Below are positions 32,230-40,318 of a stretch of 64,000 nucleotides of DNA, piece by piece. The stretch spans positions 4,836,001-4,900,000 of the forward strand of contig NZ_CP159342.1 in the NCBI RefSeq assembly GCF_040499845.1, written 5' to 3'. Source of the stretch: Micromonospora sp. CCTCC AA 2012012. Lineage in GTDB: Bacteria; Actinomycetota; Actinomycetes; Mycobacteriales; Micromonosporaceae. Every line of letters begins with the position of its first letter. Position 1 is the stretch's first letter. A model generated the notes under the pieces. It saw only the letters and a program-made list of their open reading frames with translations. It had not been told where the DNA came from and did no database searches. The translations under genes and the position numbers were made by a program.

Positions 32230-34167
32230 ATGGCAGGAGCAGCAGCGGAAGAGCGCCGGCTCGCCACCGTCGTGGAGAGCTGGCGGGGACGTCCCGTGCT
32301 GGTCGTCGGTGACGCCATGCTGGACGAGTGGCGCTTCGCCGAGTCGGAGCGGCTCTGCCGGGAGGCACCCGCCCCCGTCCTCACCCTGCGCCGGCGGATC
32401 TCGGCGGCCGGTGGGGCCGCGAACACGGCGGTCAACATCTCCGCCCTCGGCGGCCGGGCCGTCCTGGTGGCCCCGGTCGGCGCCGACGTGGCCGGGGACG
32501 AACTGCACGACTGCCTGGACCGCGCGGGCGTCTGGGACCGGACGGTCAGCCAGGAGGGCCGCCCCACCCCGGTCAAGCGCCGGATGCTCGCCGGCAACCA
32601 GATCCTGCTGCGGGAGGACTCCGGCGACCCGGAGGAGACCCTCGACGACGACGGTGTCGCCCGGCTGCTCACCGCGCTGCACTGCGCCACCGAGGAACTC
32701 GCCGCCGCCGCGCCGGACGCGCCGCTCACGCTGGTGGTCTGCGACTACGGCCTCGGCGCACTCCCCTCGGCGGTGCGCGCCTGGCTGGTCGCCAACCGGG
32801 ACCGCTACGCCACCGTGGCCCTCGACGCGCACGACCTGGCGGACTGGCGGGGGCTGGCCCCGACCGTGGTGACCCCGAGCTTCGCCGAGGCGACCCGGCT
32901 GCTGGCCCGCGCGGCGGTCGGCTTCAACGCCGCCGGCCGTACCATCGGGGCCGCCACCTCCGCCCTGCACCTCGACCACCCGACCGACCCGGCCGACGGC
33001 CCCTCCGAGCTGGTGGTCGGCGCGGCCCCCGGCGGCGCCGGCGAGCCCGTGCCCCACGCCGACCCGGCGGACCGCGACGGCGGCGAGCTGGCGATGGGTA
33101 CGGCACCCGGCGGGCGACGCTCCGGCGCCCCCCACCCGACGTCCGGCGCGCCGGCCACCGGCGGGACGCCCGCGTCCACCGGTCCGACCGGTGAACCGAC
33201 CCCCGGCGAGGAGCGGGTCGCGCTGACCGGCGACGGGCTCAGCGTCACCGGCACCGGCGTGACCGTCAACGCGGCGGCCGGCGAGGGCGTCGACCGGGCG
33301 GAACTCGCCGAGGCCCGCCTGCCCGAGCTGCGCGCGCACACCGGCGCCGACGTGGTGGCGGTGACCCTGGACACCGAGGGCGCGGTGGTCGGCGGCGTCG
33401 ACGGCGAGCCCCGGCGCAGCCACAGCACCCCCGTCCCGGCCAGTCACGCCGTGGGCGCCGGGGACGCGTACCTGGCGGCGATGACGCTGGCCCTGGCCGC
33501 CGCGGCGACGCTGCCGACCGCCGCCCAGCTCGCGCAGCTCGCCGCGACGATCACGGTCTCCGACACCGGCACCTGCGTGTGCCGCCGGGAGGACCTGCTG
33601 GCCGCCCTCGGCAGCGGACCGGACGAGGCCGGCCACCCGACCGTGGTGGACGCGGCGGAGCTGACCGCCCTGGTCGCGGAGCACCGCCGGTCCGGGCGCT
33701 CGGTGGTCTTCACCAACGGCTGCTTCGACGTGCTGCACCCGGGGCACGTCCGCTACCTCACCCAGGCCCGGGCCCTGGGTGACCTGCTGATCGTGGCGGT
33801 CAACTCCGACGACAGCGTGCGCCGGCTGAAGGGCCCGGACCGACCGGTGAACCCGGTGGAGGACCGGACCACGCTGCTGGCGGCGCTGGCCTGCGTGGAC
33901 CACGTGGTGGTCTTCGAGGAGGACTCCCCGGCCCACCTGATCGAGGCGGTCCAGCCGGACGTCTACGTCAAGGGCGGCGACTACCCGCCGGAGATGGTCC
34001 CCGAGGCGCCCCTGGTCCGCCGGCTGGGCGGGCAGGTCCGCACCCTCGGGTACGTGCCGGACCGCTCCACCTCGGCGATCATCGACCGGATCCGGGCGCA
34101 CGCCGCCGACGTCACCGACGTACGGCAGCCCCCGGTCCGGGACGGCGTACCGGGTGGGCCGGCGTGA
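32230..34167 (+). CDS. hldE: Bifunctional heptose kinase/adenylyltransferase HldE with linker insertion
   Basis: Protein of 645 residues against about 475 for typical HldE. Residues 1-235 and 350-460 form a PfkB-type sugar kinase (AAGGAANTAVNISALGG; VGAGDAYLAA at about 408-417). Residues about 470-640 form the cytidylyltransferase-fold domain with TNGCFDVLHPGHVRYL (about 495). Together they turn heptose-7-phosphate into ADP-heptose by phosphorylation at C1 and adenylylation, with a phosphatase from elsewhere. An extra 110 residues (about 238-350), Gly/Pro/Thr-rich and probably disordered, interrupt the kinase. The GTG of the following glycosyltransferase overlaps its stop (GTGA). Confidence 0.9.
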   Translation: MAGAAAEERRLATVVESWRGRPVLVVGDAMLDEWRFAESERLCREAPAPVLTLRRRISAAGGAANTAVNISALGGRAVLVAPVGADVAGDELHDCLDRAGVWDRTVSQEGRPTPVKRRMLAGNQILLREDSGDPEETLDDDGVARLLTALHCATEELAAAAPDAPLTLVVCDYGLGALPSAVRAWLVANRDRYATVALDAHDLADWRGLAPTVVTPSFAEATRLLARAAVGFNAAGRTIGAATSALHLDHPTDPADGPSELVVGAAPGGAGEPVPHADPADRDGGELAMGTAPGGRRSGAPHPTSGAPATGGTPASTGPTGEPTPGEERVALTGDGLSVTGTGVTVNAAAGEGVDRAELAEARLPELRAHTGADVVAVTLDTEGAVVGGVDGEPRRSHSTPVPASHAVGAGDAYLAAMTLALAAAATLPTAAQLAQLAATITVSDTGTCVCRREDLLAALGSGPDEAGHPTVVDAAELTALVAEHRRSGRSVVFTNGCFDVLHPGHVRYLTQARALGDLLIVAVNSDDSVRRLKGPDRPVNPVEDRTTLLAALACVDHVVVFEEDSPAHLIEAVQPDVYVKGGDYPPEMVPEAPLVRRLGGQVRTLGYVPDRSTSAIIDRIRAHAADVTDVRQPPVRDGVPGGPA

Positions 34168-35042
34168 ACCGACCGCTGGACCTGGGCACGCCCGAGCAGT
34201 TCCGCCGGCACCGGCCGCTCGACGTGCTGATCCCCACCCGCAACCGTCCCGCCGAGCTGGCGGTCACCCTCTCCGGGCTGGCCGCCCAGGAGGGCGTACC
34301 CGACTTCGGGGTGGTGGTGAGCGACCAGTCCGACGGCGAGCCCGCGTACGCGCACCCGGCGGCGGCCACCATGGTCCGGGCGCTGCGCCACCGGGGTCGC
34401 CCGGTGCTGCTGACCCGGCGGCTGCCCCGGCGCGGCCTGGCCGAACACCGCGCCTACCTGCTGGACAACTCCGTCGCCCGGTACGTCCTCTGCCTCGACG
34501 ACGACGTCTGGCTGGAGCCGGGGACGGTCAGTCGGCTGGTCACCGCGATCCGGGAGCTGGGCTGCGGATTCGTCGGCAACGCCGTGCACGGCCTGTCGTA
34601 CGCCGACGACGTGCGACCCGAGACGCACGGCCACTACGAGGAGTGGGACGGTCCGCCGACCCCCGAGCGGGTCCGCCCCGACACCCCCGCCTGGGAGCGG
34701 GCGCGGATCCACCCGGCGGCGAACCTGCTGCACGTCACCGAGAAACTGCGGCTGCCGGCGGGGGCCTGGCGGGCGTACAAGATCTCCTGGATCGGCGGCT
34801 GCGTGCTCTATGACCGGGCCAAGCTGGTCGACGCCGGCGGCTTCGAGTTCTGGCGCCGGGTGCAGGAGAAGCACCAGGGCGAGGACGTCGCCGCGCAGCT
34901 CGCGGTGATGGACCGGCACGGCGGCGCGGGGGTGCTGCCCAGCGGCGCCTACCACCTGGAGTCGCCGACCACCGTCACCGAGCGGGACGTGGAGGCGTGG
35001 CAGGTGGTCCTCACCGACTCGGACACCCCGCAGCCGGCCTGA
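34164..35042 (+). CDS. Family 2 glycosyltransferase
   Basis: GT-A type glycosyltransferase of 292 residues. The N-terminus DVLIPTRNRPAELAVTLSGLAAQ and the metal-binding DDD (YVLCLDDDVWLEPGTV) are standard for GT2. The C-terminal part contains WIGGCVLYDRAKLVDAGGFEFW. It is co-translated with hldE, so ADP-heptose or its product is a likely donor, or the enzyme builds the same glycan. No membrane segment is seen. The acceptor is unknown. Confidence 0.88.
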   Translation: MNRPLDLGTPEQFRRHRPLDVLIPTRNRPAELAVTLSGLAAQEGVPDFGVVVSDQSDGEPAYAHPAAATMVRALRHRGRPVLLTRRLPRRGLAEHRAYLLDNSVARYVLCLDDDVWLEPGTVSRLVTAIRELGCGFVGNAVHGLSYADDVRPETHGHYEEWDGPPTPERVRPDTPAWERARIHPAANLLHVTEKLRLPAGAWRAYKISWIGGCVLYDRAKLVDAGGFEFWRRVQEKHQGEDVAAQLAVMDRHGGAGVLPSGAYHLESPTTVTERDVEAWQVVLTDSDTPQPA

Positions 35043-35078
35043 GCCGCCGGCCGACTCCCGCTGCCGGGACATCCGGCG

Positions 35079-36185
35079 TCACCCCGCGAGCAGCTCCCGG
35101 GCGGCCTCGACGACCTCGACGACGGGGACGTCGGTGACGAAGGAGTCGCGGTGCGGGCAGTCGCCGTCGCCGGGGCGGTGCGGATAGATGCCGGGGGTGC
35201 AGTCGACGCCGCAGACCGGGCAGTGGGTGGTCCAGGAGGCGATCGGCCGGTGCCGGGCGCGCAACGGCGTCGCCCCGTTGATCATGTTGCCGATCCAGTA
35301 GACGCCGACGGTCGGTGCCCCGACCGCACCGGCCAGGTGCAGCGGTCCGGAGTCGTTGGAGACGACCAGTGCGCAGTCGGCATAGCAGGCGGCCAGCGCG
35401 CCCAGGCTGAGCGTGCCGACCTGGGGACGGACCGGTACGCCGGCCGCCGCCACCACCTCGTCCACCACCTCCTGCTCCACCGGGGTGCCGGTGACCAGCA
35501 CCTCGTACCCGTCGTCGGCCAGGGCCCGGGCCACCGCGCCGAACCGCTCGGCCGGCCAGCGCCGCCGGCTGTCGGTGGCGCCCGGGTGCAGCGCCACCCG
35601 GGGGCGCTCCGCCGGACCGAGCACCGCGCGGGCCTCGGCGCGGTCGGCGTCGGTGGGGTCGAGCCTCGGGGTGATCGTGGTGGCCGCCGCGCCGACCAGC
35701 GCGACCGCCTCCAGATAGCGGATCACCTCGTGCTGGTAGTAGACGTAGCGGAGCCAGCGGTCCAGCGGTGGCGCGTCCTCGGCCCGCAGCCCGGCGGTGA
35801 CCCGGGCGCCCAGCCGGGCGACGATCGGGTTGGAGTTGGCGCCGCCGCCGTGCAGTTGCAGGGCCAGGTCGAAACGTTCCGCGCGGGCCGCGGCGAGGAA
35901 GTCGTCCAGGGACGACTCCGGCTCGTCCGGGCCGGGCACCCGGATGCCGGGGGCCGGCGGCACGACCAGCACCCGGTCCACCGGGCCGGGCCGGTCGCGC
36001 CAGAACGCCGCGTGCCACGGCGCGCCGAGCAGCACGATCTCCGCCCCCGGGTACGCGGCCCGCAGCGCCTCCAGCGCGGGCAGGATGAAGATGAAGTCAC
36101 CCAGCGCGTTGGCCCGCAGCACCGCGATCCGCTCGACGTCGGGCACGCGCTCGCCCACCGGGCCGAGCAGGGACGGGGCGGCCAC
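35079..36185 (-). CDS. Family 9 glycosyltransferase (heptosyltransferase type)
   Basis: GT-B glycosyltransferase of 368 residues related to the ADP-heptose:LPS heptosyltransferases. Marks are ERIAVLRANALGDFIFILPALEALRAAYPGAEI at the N-terminus, VALHPGATDSRRRWPAERF, and VVSNDSGPLHLAGAVGAPTVGVYW. It transfers heptose or a related sugar onto a cell-envelope glycan. Actinobacteria have no LPS, so the acceptor must be different. It lies 3 bp downstream of the Hsp20 stop and ends next to the GT2 gene in convergent orientation. Start GTG 36185 with a weak ribosome site. Confidence 0.9.
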   Translation of the reverse strand: MAAPSLLGPVGERVPDVERIAVLRANALGDFIFILPALEALRAAYPGAEIVLLGAPWHAAFWRDRPGPVDRVLVVPPAPGIRVPGPDEPESSLDDFLAAARAERFDLALQLHGGGANSNPIVARLGARVTAGLRAEDAPPLDRWLRYVYYQHEVIRYLEAVALVGAAATTITPRLDPTDADRAEARAVLGPAERPRVALHPGATDSRRRWPAERFGAVARALADDGYEVLVTGTPVEQEVVDEVVAAAGVPVRPQVGTLSLGALAACYADCALVVSNDSGPLHLAGAVGAPTVGVYWIGNMINGATPLRARHRPIASWTTHCPVCGVDCTPGIYPHRPGDGDCPHRDSFVTDVPVVEVVEAARELLAG

Positions 36186-36188
36186 GCG

Positions 36189-36737
36189 TCAGGGCCGGTC
36201 GATCTCGTCGACGGTGGTGTCGGGGTGGTGCATCTCCCGGTCGGCGGCCGGGTCGGCGAGGGTGGACGTACCCGTCGTGGTGCCGGTGGGGCGCGGGCCG
36301 GTGCGGCCGACGGTGATGGTGCGCGGCGCGGGCCGGGACGCCCGGGGCAGCCGTACCCGCAGCAAGCCGTGGTCCATCACCGCGTCGATCGCCTCGAGGT
36401 CCACCCGGGACGGCAGGTCGACCCGGTATTCGAAGCCGCGGGTCTCGAAGCCGCCCGGGATGCCCTGGTCGGCGTTGACCTCGGCCTCCGAGCGGGCCCG
36501 GACGCAGAGTTCCCGGTCGTCCAGCTCGACGGCCACCTCCTCGGGCGCCACCCCGGGCAGCCGGACGGTGACCTCCCAGCCGTCGTTGGTCTCGGTCAGC
36601 TCGACGTCGGGCGGCCCGGACCGGCCGCCGACCAGCCGACTCAGCTCCGAACGCAGCGACTGGAGTTCGCCCATCGGGTCCCAGCCCTGCTGCCGACCGC
36701 GCCAGCCCCGGGCGAACCCACCGCTCTGTTCCGTCAT
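36189..36737 (-). CDS. Hsp20 / alpha-crystallin small heat-shock protein
   Basis: Small chaperone of 182 residues. The alpha-crystallin domain spans about 43-130 (PPDVELTETNDGWEVTVRLPGVAPEEVAVELDDRELCVRARSE ... GFEYRVDLPSRVDLEAIDAVMDHGLLRVRLPR), with the conserved LLRVRLP end strand. Polymeric chaperone that holds unfolded proteins under stress. ATG 36737 overlaps the DUF2231 stop by 4 bp (ATGA). It is read from the SigB-like promoter upstream of DUF2231, fitting a stress role. Confidence 0.95.
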   Translation of the reverse strand: MTEQSGGFARGWRGRQQGWDPMGELQSLRSELSRLVGGRSGPPDVELTETNDGWEVTVRLPGVAPEEVAVELDDRELCVRARSEAEVNADQGIPGGFETRGFEYRVDLPSRVDLEAIDAVMDHGLLRVRLPRASRPAPRTITVGRTGPRPTGTTTGTSTLADPAADREMHHPDTTVDEIDRP

Positions 36738-37240
36738 CGCACGTCTCCGATCCGCTGGTGCCTCGAGGGGGAGCGCAGCGAACTCGGCGCGTTCAGGTCG
36801 GCCGCCGGGTCGACCCCGACGCCGAGCCGGTCGACCAGCTCGCCGCCGAGCCAGGCACTGATGCCGAGGATGGCCACCGCGACCACCTCGATCGCGATCA
36901 GCGCGCCACCGGCGGCCCGGGAGTCGGCGTTGAGCCGGACCACCCAGACCGCGGCGAAGAGCAGGATCACCGCCAGGTTGGCGGCGGCGTGGGTGAGCCC
37001 CACCCGCTTCGCCCGGGTGCCGGCGGGGATGGCGAGCAGGTCGACGCTGCCGGCCGCGGCGGCCAGCAGGCCGCCGACCAGGCCGACGGTGATGTTCCAG
37101 TACGCCACCTCGCCGAGCAGCCGCGGCCCGCCGACGGTGTCGATCACGTCGAAGAGGACTGCGGTGACCAGCAGGGCGACCGGGAACATCACCAGCATCG
37201 GGTGTACGGGGTGGCCGAGCACCTTGAGTCGGCTCTCCAC
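36734..37240 (-). CDS. DUF2231 membrane protein
   Basis: Protein of 168 residues with about four transmembrane helices (PVHPMLVMFPVALLVTAVLFDVI; EVAYWNITVGLVGGLLAAAAGSVDLLAIP; NLAVILLFAAVWVV; ALIAIEVVAVAILGISAWLGGELVDRLG). The HPVHPM and GG...VDRLG features match the DUF2231 family, possibly heme- or redox-linked; function undefined. GTG 37240 has GGAGG 5 nt upstream. First gene of a unit with Hsp20 and GT9, with a SigB-like promoter at 37285-37309. Confidence 0.88.
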   Translation of the reverse strand: MESRLKVLGHPVHPMLVMFPVALLVTAVLFDVIDTVGGPRLLGEVAYWNITVGLVGGLLAAAAGSVDLLAIPAGTRAKRVGLTHAAANLAVILLFAAVWVVRLNADSRAAGGALIAIEVVAVAILGISAWLGGELVDRLGVGVDPAADLNAPSSLRSPSRHQRIGDVR

Positions 37241-37284
37241 TGACACCTCCGTCCGGTCGCGTCCGGTGTGCTGCGAGTCAGGCG

Positions 37285-37309
37285 GTACCCGACCCGACGG
37301 GGGGCAAAC
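37285..37309 (-). promoter_or_regulatory. SigB-like promoter of DUF2231-hsp20-GT9 unit
   Basis: Minus strand: GTTT (37309-37306), a 15-bp spacer and GGGTAC (37290-37285), matching the GTTT-N14-16-GGGTAY consensus of actinobacterial SigB-type factors. The predicted leader to GTG 37240 is about 38 nt. Confidence 0.75.
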
Positions 37310-37402
37310 GCACTCGACGCGCTCTCTAGGCTGAACGGTGGCAGAGCCCCGTCGGTCACGGGTACGGAACGCCGGCGGGTCCCACCGACGGGGGAGGTCC
37401 GC

Positions 37403-38014
37403 GTGGAGATCACGTCGTACGAGGAGCTGCGCGAGCTGCTGGGGGATCCGATGCCCCGGGCGGTCACCAAGGAGCGCACCGTGCTGCACGAGCGGGACCG
37501 GGAGTGGCTGGCCGCCTCGCCGTTCTGCCTGATCGCCACGGCCGGCGCGGACGGCAGTTGTGACGTCTCGCCGAAGGGCGACCCGCCCGGCTTCACGCTG
37601 GTGCTGGACGACACGACGATCGCCATCCCGGAGCGGCCCGGCAACCGGCGGGCGGACGGCTACCGCAACATCCTCGACAACCCGCACGTCGGGCTGATCC
37701 ATTTCATCCCCGGTCGGACGGACACGCTGCGGATCAACGGGCGGGCCCGACTGGTCCGCGACGCGCCGTACTTCGACGACATGGTGGTCAAGGGGCACCG
37801 GCCGGTGCTGGCGGTCGAGGTGGCGGTCGAGCAGATCTTCTATCACTGCGCGAAGGCGTTCCTCCGCTCCGACCTGTGGCGACCGGAGACCTGGCGCCCG
37901 GACGCGCTGCCGTCCCGGCCCCGGCTGATCAAGGAGGTGGAGGCCCCGGCGGCGAGCCTCGCCGAGCTGGAACGGCACTACGGCCCGGATTACCTCAGGA
38001 CGATGTACGGCTGA
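37403..38014 (+). CDS. PPOX-like flavin split-barrel protein (MSMEG_1061 type)
   Basis: Protein of 203 residues. Pyridoxamine-phosphate-oxidase-like fold: FCLIATAGADGSCDVSPKGDPPGFTLVLDDTTIAIPERPGNRR and a FHFIPGRTDTLRINGRARLV-type strand pair (reads LIHFIPGRTDTLRINGRARLV). The length and the N-terminal helix (SYEELRELLGDPMPRAVTKERTVL) resemble the MSMEG_1061 family of flavin/F420 proteins of unknown substrate. Start GTG 37403 with GGGGGAGG 5 nt upstream. It is divergent from the stress operon. Confidence 0.88.
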   Translation: MEITSYEELRELLGDPMPRAVTKERTVLHERDREWLAASPFCLIATAGADGSCDVSPKGDPPGFTLVLDDTTIAIPERPGNRRADGYRNILDNPHVGLIHFIPGRTDTLRINGRARLVRDAPYFDDMVVKGHRPVLAVEVAVEQIFYHCAKAFLRSDLWRPETWRPDALPSRPRLIKEVEAPAASLAELERHYGPDYLRTMYG

Positions 38015-38043
38015 TCCTCTCCGGTCACGGTCCGACGGTCCGC

Positions 38044-38067
38044 GTTTCAGCGGGCGGCTGAGGGTAC
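38044..38067 (+). promoter_or_regulatory. SigB-like promoter of the Rho_N-like repeat gene
   Basis: GTTT (38044-38047), spacer of 14 bp, GGGTAC (38062-38067). Same architecture as those at 37285 and 39135. The predicted leader is about 70 nt. Confidence 0.75.
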
Positions 38068-38143
38068 AGATCAAGGGACGGTCGACCGCGTCCCGCGGTG
38101 CGACAACCCCCTCAGGACACGGGTCGAGAAAGGAAGATGTGCG

Positions 38144-39046
38144 ATGCCGACGACGAAGCACTCCGGGCGCGGCAGTGGCTCGACCACGAACCCGCCGGGT
38201 AACCAGACTCCGAACACCCCCGACATCAACGAGAGCGACATCGCCCGGATGAAGGTGGACGACCTGCGGGACCGGCTGCGCCGGCGCGGCGTCACCGGCA
38301 CCGCCGACATGCAGAAGGACGACCTGGTCAAGGCCCTGATCAAGAGCATGAAGGACGGGCCGAAGAAGAGCACCTCCGCGGGCGGCTCCGGCTCGGGCGG
38401 CGGCTCGTCCTCGGCGAAGGCGTCGAACCCGCCGGGCAACCAGACGCCGAACACGCCGGACATCAACGAGAGCGACATCGCCCGGATGAAGGTGGACGAC
38501 CTGCGGGACCGGCTGCGCCGGCGCGGCGTCACGGACACTGCCGACATGCAGAAGGACGACCTGGTCAAGGCCCTGATCAAGAGCCTCAAGGACGACTCCG
38601 GGTCCGGCTCGTCCGGCGGCTCGCGCTCCGGCTCTGGCTCTGGCTCGTCCGGCGGCTCGGGCTCGTCCGGCGGTGGCATCCGGACCGGCGCGCACACCTC
38701 GCGGTCGATCCGGTACTCGCAGGAGATCACCTCCGTCGACGACGAGCCGGAGCGGGCCGGGCGCAGCCTGGTCACCACCGACCACGACGTGATCCGGCGT
38801 TGGGCGGAGGCGCGCAAGGGCGTACCGACCACGGTGGACGGCAGTGAGCACGACGGGCACGCCGGCGTGCTGCGGATCGACTTCCTGGCCAACGGCCGCG
38901 AGGAGCGACTGCGGGAGATCAGCTGGGAGGAGTGGTTCCGCGCGTTCGACGAGCGGCGGCTCAACTTCATCTTCCAGGAGGAGCGCTCCGACGGTCGGCA
39001 GAGCAACTTCTTCCGGCTGGAGAGCCCGGACCGCGAGGACGGCTGA
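38144..39046 (+). CDS. Tandem Rho_N/SAP-like repeat protein, stress-associated
   Basis: Protein of 300 residues in three parts. Two nearly identical 56-residue repeats (about 16-71 and 95-150) each contain NPPGNQTPNTPDINESDIARM and a three-helix motif KVDDLRDRLRRRGVT...QKDDLVKALIKS, like the Rho N-terminal or SAP nucleic-acid-binding fold. A Ser/Gly linker of about 30 residues follows. The C-terminal 115 residues form another conserved-looking domain (DVIRRWAEARKG ... ISWEEWFRAFDERRLNFIFQEE). Start ATG 38144 (AAGGAAG upstream). The SigB-like promoter suggests a role in stress, perhaps DNA or RNA protection; unproven. Confidence 0.85.
   Translation: MPTTKHSGRGSGSTTNPPGNQTPNTPDINESDIARMKVDDLRDRLRRRGVTGTADMQKDDLVKALIKSMKDGPKKSTSAGGSGSGGGSSSAKASNPPGNQTPNTPDINESDIARMKVDDLRDRLRRRGVTDTADMQKDDLVKALIKSLKDDSGSGSSGGSRSGSGSGSSGGSGSSGGGIRTGAHTSRSIRYSQEITSVDDEPERAGRSLVTTDHDVIRRWAEARKGVPTTVDGSEHDGHAGVLRIDFLANGREERLREISWEEWFRAFDERRLNFIFQEERSDGRQSNFFRLESPDREDG
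38189..38593 (+). repeat. Two 168-bp direct repeats within the Rho_N-like gene
   Basis: Copies at 38189-38356 and 38426-38593, 237 bp apart and almost identical at DNA level, so the duplication is recent or kept uniform by recombination. Each copy encodes one helix-turn-like nucleic-acid-binding motif. Confidence 0.9.
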
Positions 39047-39069
39047 GGCTTTCGTCCATCCAGTCCCGG

Positions 39070-39099
39070 AGGCCCAGGTCGGCGCGTCGACCTGGGCCT
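39070..39099 (+). terminator. Terminator hairpin after the Rho_N-like gene
   Basis: AGGCCCAGGTC and GACCTGGGCCT form an 11-bp perfect stem with an 8-nt loop, 24 bp after the stop codon. Confidence 0.8.
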
Positions 39100-39134
39100 T
39101 CGCACTGTCCATCGCATGTGTACCGACCGTTCAG

Positions 39135-39158
39135 GTTTAGCCCGGACGCGGTGGGTAC
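39135..39158 (+). promoter_or_regulatory. SigB-like promoter of the SRPBCC gene
   Basis: GTTT (39135-39138), spacer of 14 bp, GGGTAC (39153-39158). Third copy of the same stress-sigma pattern within 1.9 kb. Confidence 0.75.
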
Positions 39159-39217
39159 CAATTCCTGTAACGCGAGGTAAGCCCCTCCTGAGAACACTCA
39201 ACGACGAAGGAGTGCTC

Positions 39218-39949
39218 ATGACCACCAAGGTCGAGAAGTCCATCGAAGTCAATGTTCCGGTCAGCACCGCGTACAACCAGTGGACGCAGTTCGAGGAGTT
39301 CCCCCGGTTCATGGGGGGCGTCCGCGAGGTGCGCCAGCTCGACGACAAGCGGATGCACTGGGTCGCCGAGATCGCGGGCGTGAAGCGCGAGTGGGACGCC
39401 AAGGTGCTGGAGCAGGTGCCGGACCGCAAGGTCGCCTGGGCCGCCACCGACGGTGCCACCAACGCCGGCGCCGTCTACTTCCAGCCGGTCGGCACCGACC
39501 GCACCCAGGTCCGGCTCTCCCTCGAGTACGAGCCCGAGGGCCTGGTCGAGAAGGCCGGCGACAAGCTGAACATCGTCGAGAAGCAGGCCGAGTCCGACCT
39601 GGAGAAGTTCAAGTCGTACATCGAGAGCCGGGGCGTCGAGACGGGCGCCTGGCGCGGCAGCGTCGACGAGGGCCGCAACCTGGGCACCCCCGGCGTGGAG
39701 CACGCCGCCTCCTCGATGGGTGACGACGGCAAGGCCGGCGTATCCGGCAAGGCTGTGGCCGCGGGCGCGGTAGCTGCCACCGCGGCGGCGGCGGGTGCCG
39801 CGGCGCTCGCCAAGCACCGCTCGGGCGACGACACCCCCACCACGACCACCACCCCGGAGACCGAGACCGAGTACGTGGTGACCGACGTCGAGGTGGTTCC
39901 GGAGCCCGGCACGACCGCCTACCCGACGGACCCGCGCCGCACCATCTGA
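39218..39949 (+). CDS. SRPBCC (cyclase/dehydrase-like) stress protein
   Basis: Protein of 243 residues. Residues 1-145 have the START/SRPBCC hydrophobic-ligand fold (VEKSIEVNVPVSTAYNQWTQFEEFPRFMGGVREVRQLDDKRMHWVAEIAG; REWDAKVLEQVPDRKVAWAATDG). The tail has an Ala-rich helix (AVAAGAVAATAAAAGAAALAKHR) and an acidic Thr-rich end. Actinobacterial homologues are induced by osmotic and general stress; ligand unknown. ATG 39218 with AAGGAG 5 nt upstream. A SigB-like promoter lies at 39135 and a strong terminator follows. Confidence 0.9.
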   Translation: MTTKVEKSIEVNVPVSTAYNQWTQFEEFPRFMGGVREVRQLDDKRMHWVAEIAGVKREWDAKVLEQVPDRKVAWAATDGATNAGAVYFQPVGTDRTQVRLSLEYEPEGLVEKAGDKLNIVEKQAESDLEKFKSYIESRGVETGAWRGSVDEGRNLGTPGVEHAASSMGDDGKAGVSGKAVAAGAVAATAAAAGAAALAKHRSGDDTPTTTTTPETETEYVVTDVEVVPEPGTTAYPTDPRRTI

Positions 39950-39969
39950 CGTACGTCCTTCCCTGCCGG

Positions 39970-40007
39970 CGACGCCCGGCGGACCGCTCCCGGTCCGCCG
40001 GGCGTCG
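39970..40007 (+). terminator. Terminator hairpin after the SRPBCC gene
   Basis: CGACGCCCGGCGGACC and its perfect complement surround a short loop (GCTCCC); 16-bp stem. Strong factor-independent-like terminator. Confidence 0.85.
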
Positions 40008-40022
40008 TCGTGTCGGCGTGGT

Positions 40023-40238
40023 TCAGTCCGCGCGGTCGGCGGGCGTCGGGCTCGCCTTCGACGCCCGCCGCGCCGCTTCGATGACCTCGGTCGGGGCGCC
40101 GTGCAACCGCTTGAGATCCACGACGGGCATGCCCAGAGGTTCGACGATGGCCGGCGGGATCCGCTGGGCCTCGGCACGGAGTGCGCGACCTCCCTCGGCG
40201 AGCGTGACGGTGGGGCTCCGCGCGTCGTGATGAGTCAG
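40023..40238 (-). pseudogene. C-terminal remnant of a MarR family regulator
   Basis: The minus-strand frame reads TVTLAEGGRALRAEAQRIPPAIVEPLGMPVVDLKRLHGAP..EVIEAARRA, which matches the wing end and C-terminal helices of MarR regulators (TLTEAGRALR... AARR type). The helix-turn-helix part is missing and upstream sequence is unrelated. A decayed fragment without a plausible start. It fills most of the gap between the SRPBCC terminator and the FG-GAP gene. Confidence 0.65.
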
Positions 40239-40318
40239 AGCGGCAGTCGAGACGGTGCAACTTTGTGACCCGGCTCGGCGTGTAGTCAGTCGATGTCGCC
40301 TCACACCACGGGGAAACC

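Noticed and set aside
37360..37365. GGGTAC before the PPOX-like gene as a fourth SigB promoter
   Set aside because: No GTTT lies 14-16 bp upstream.
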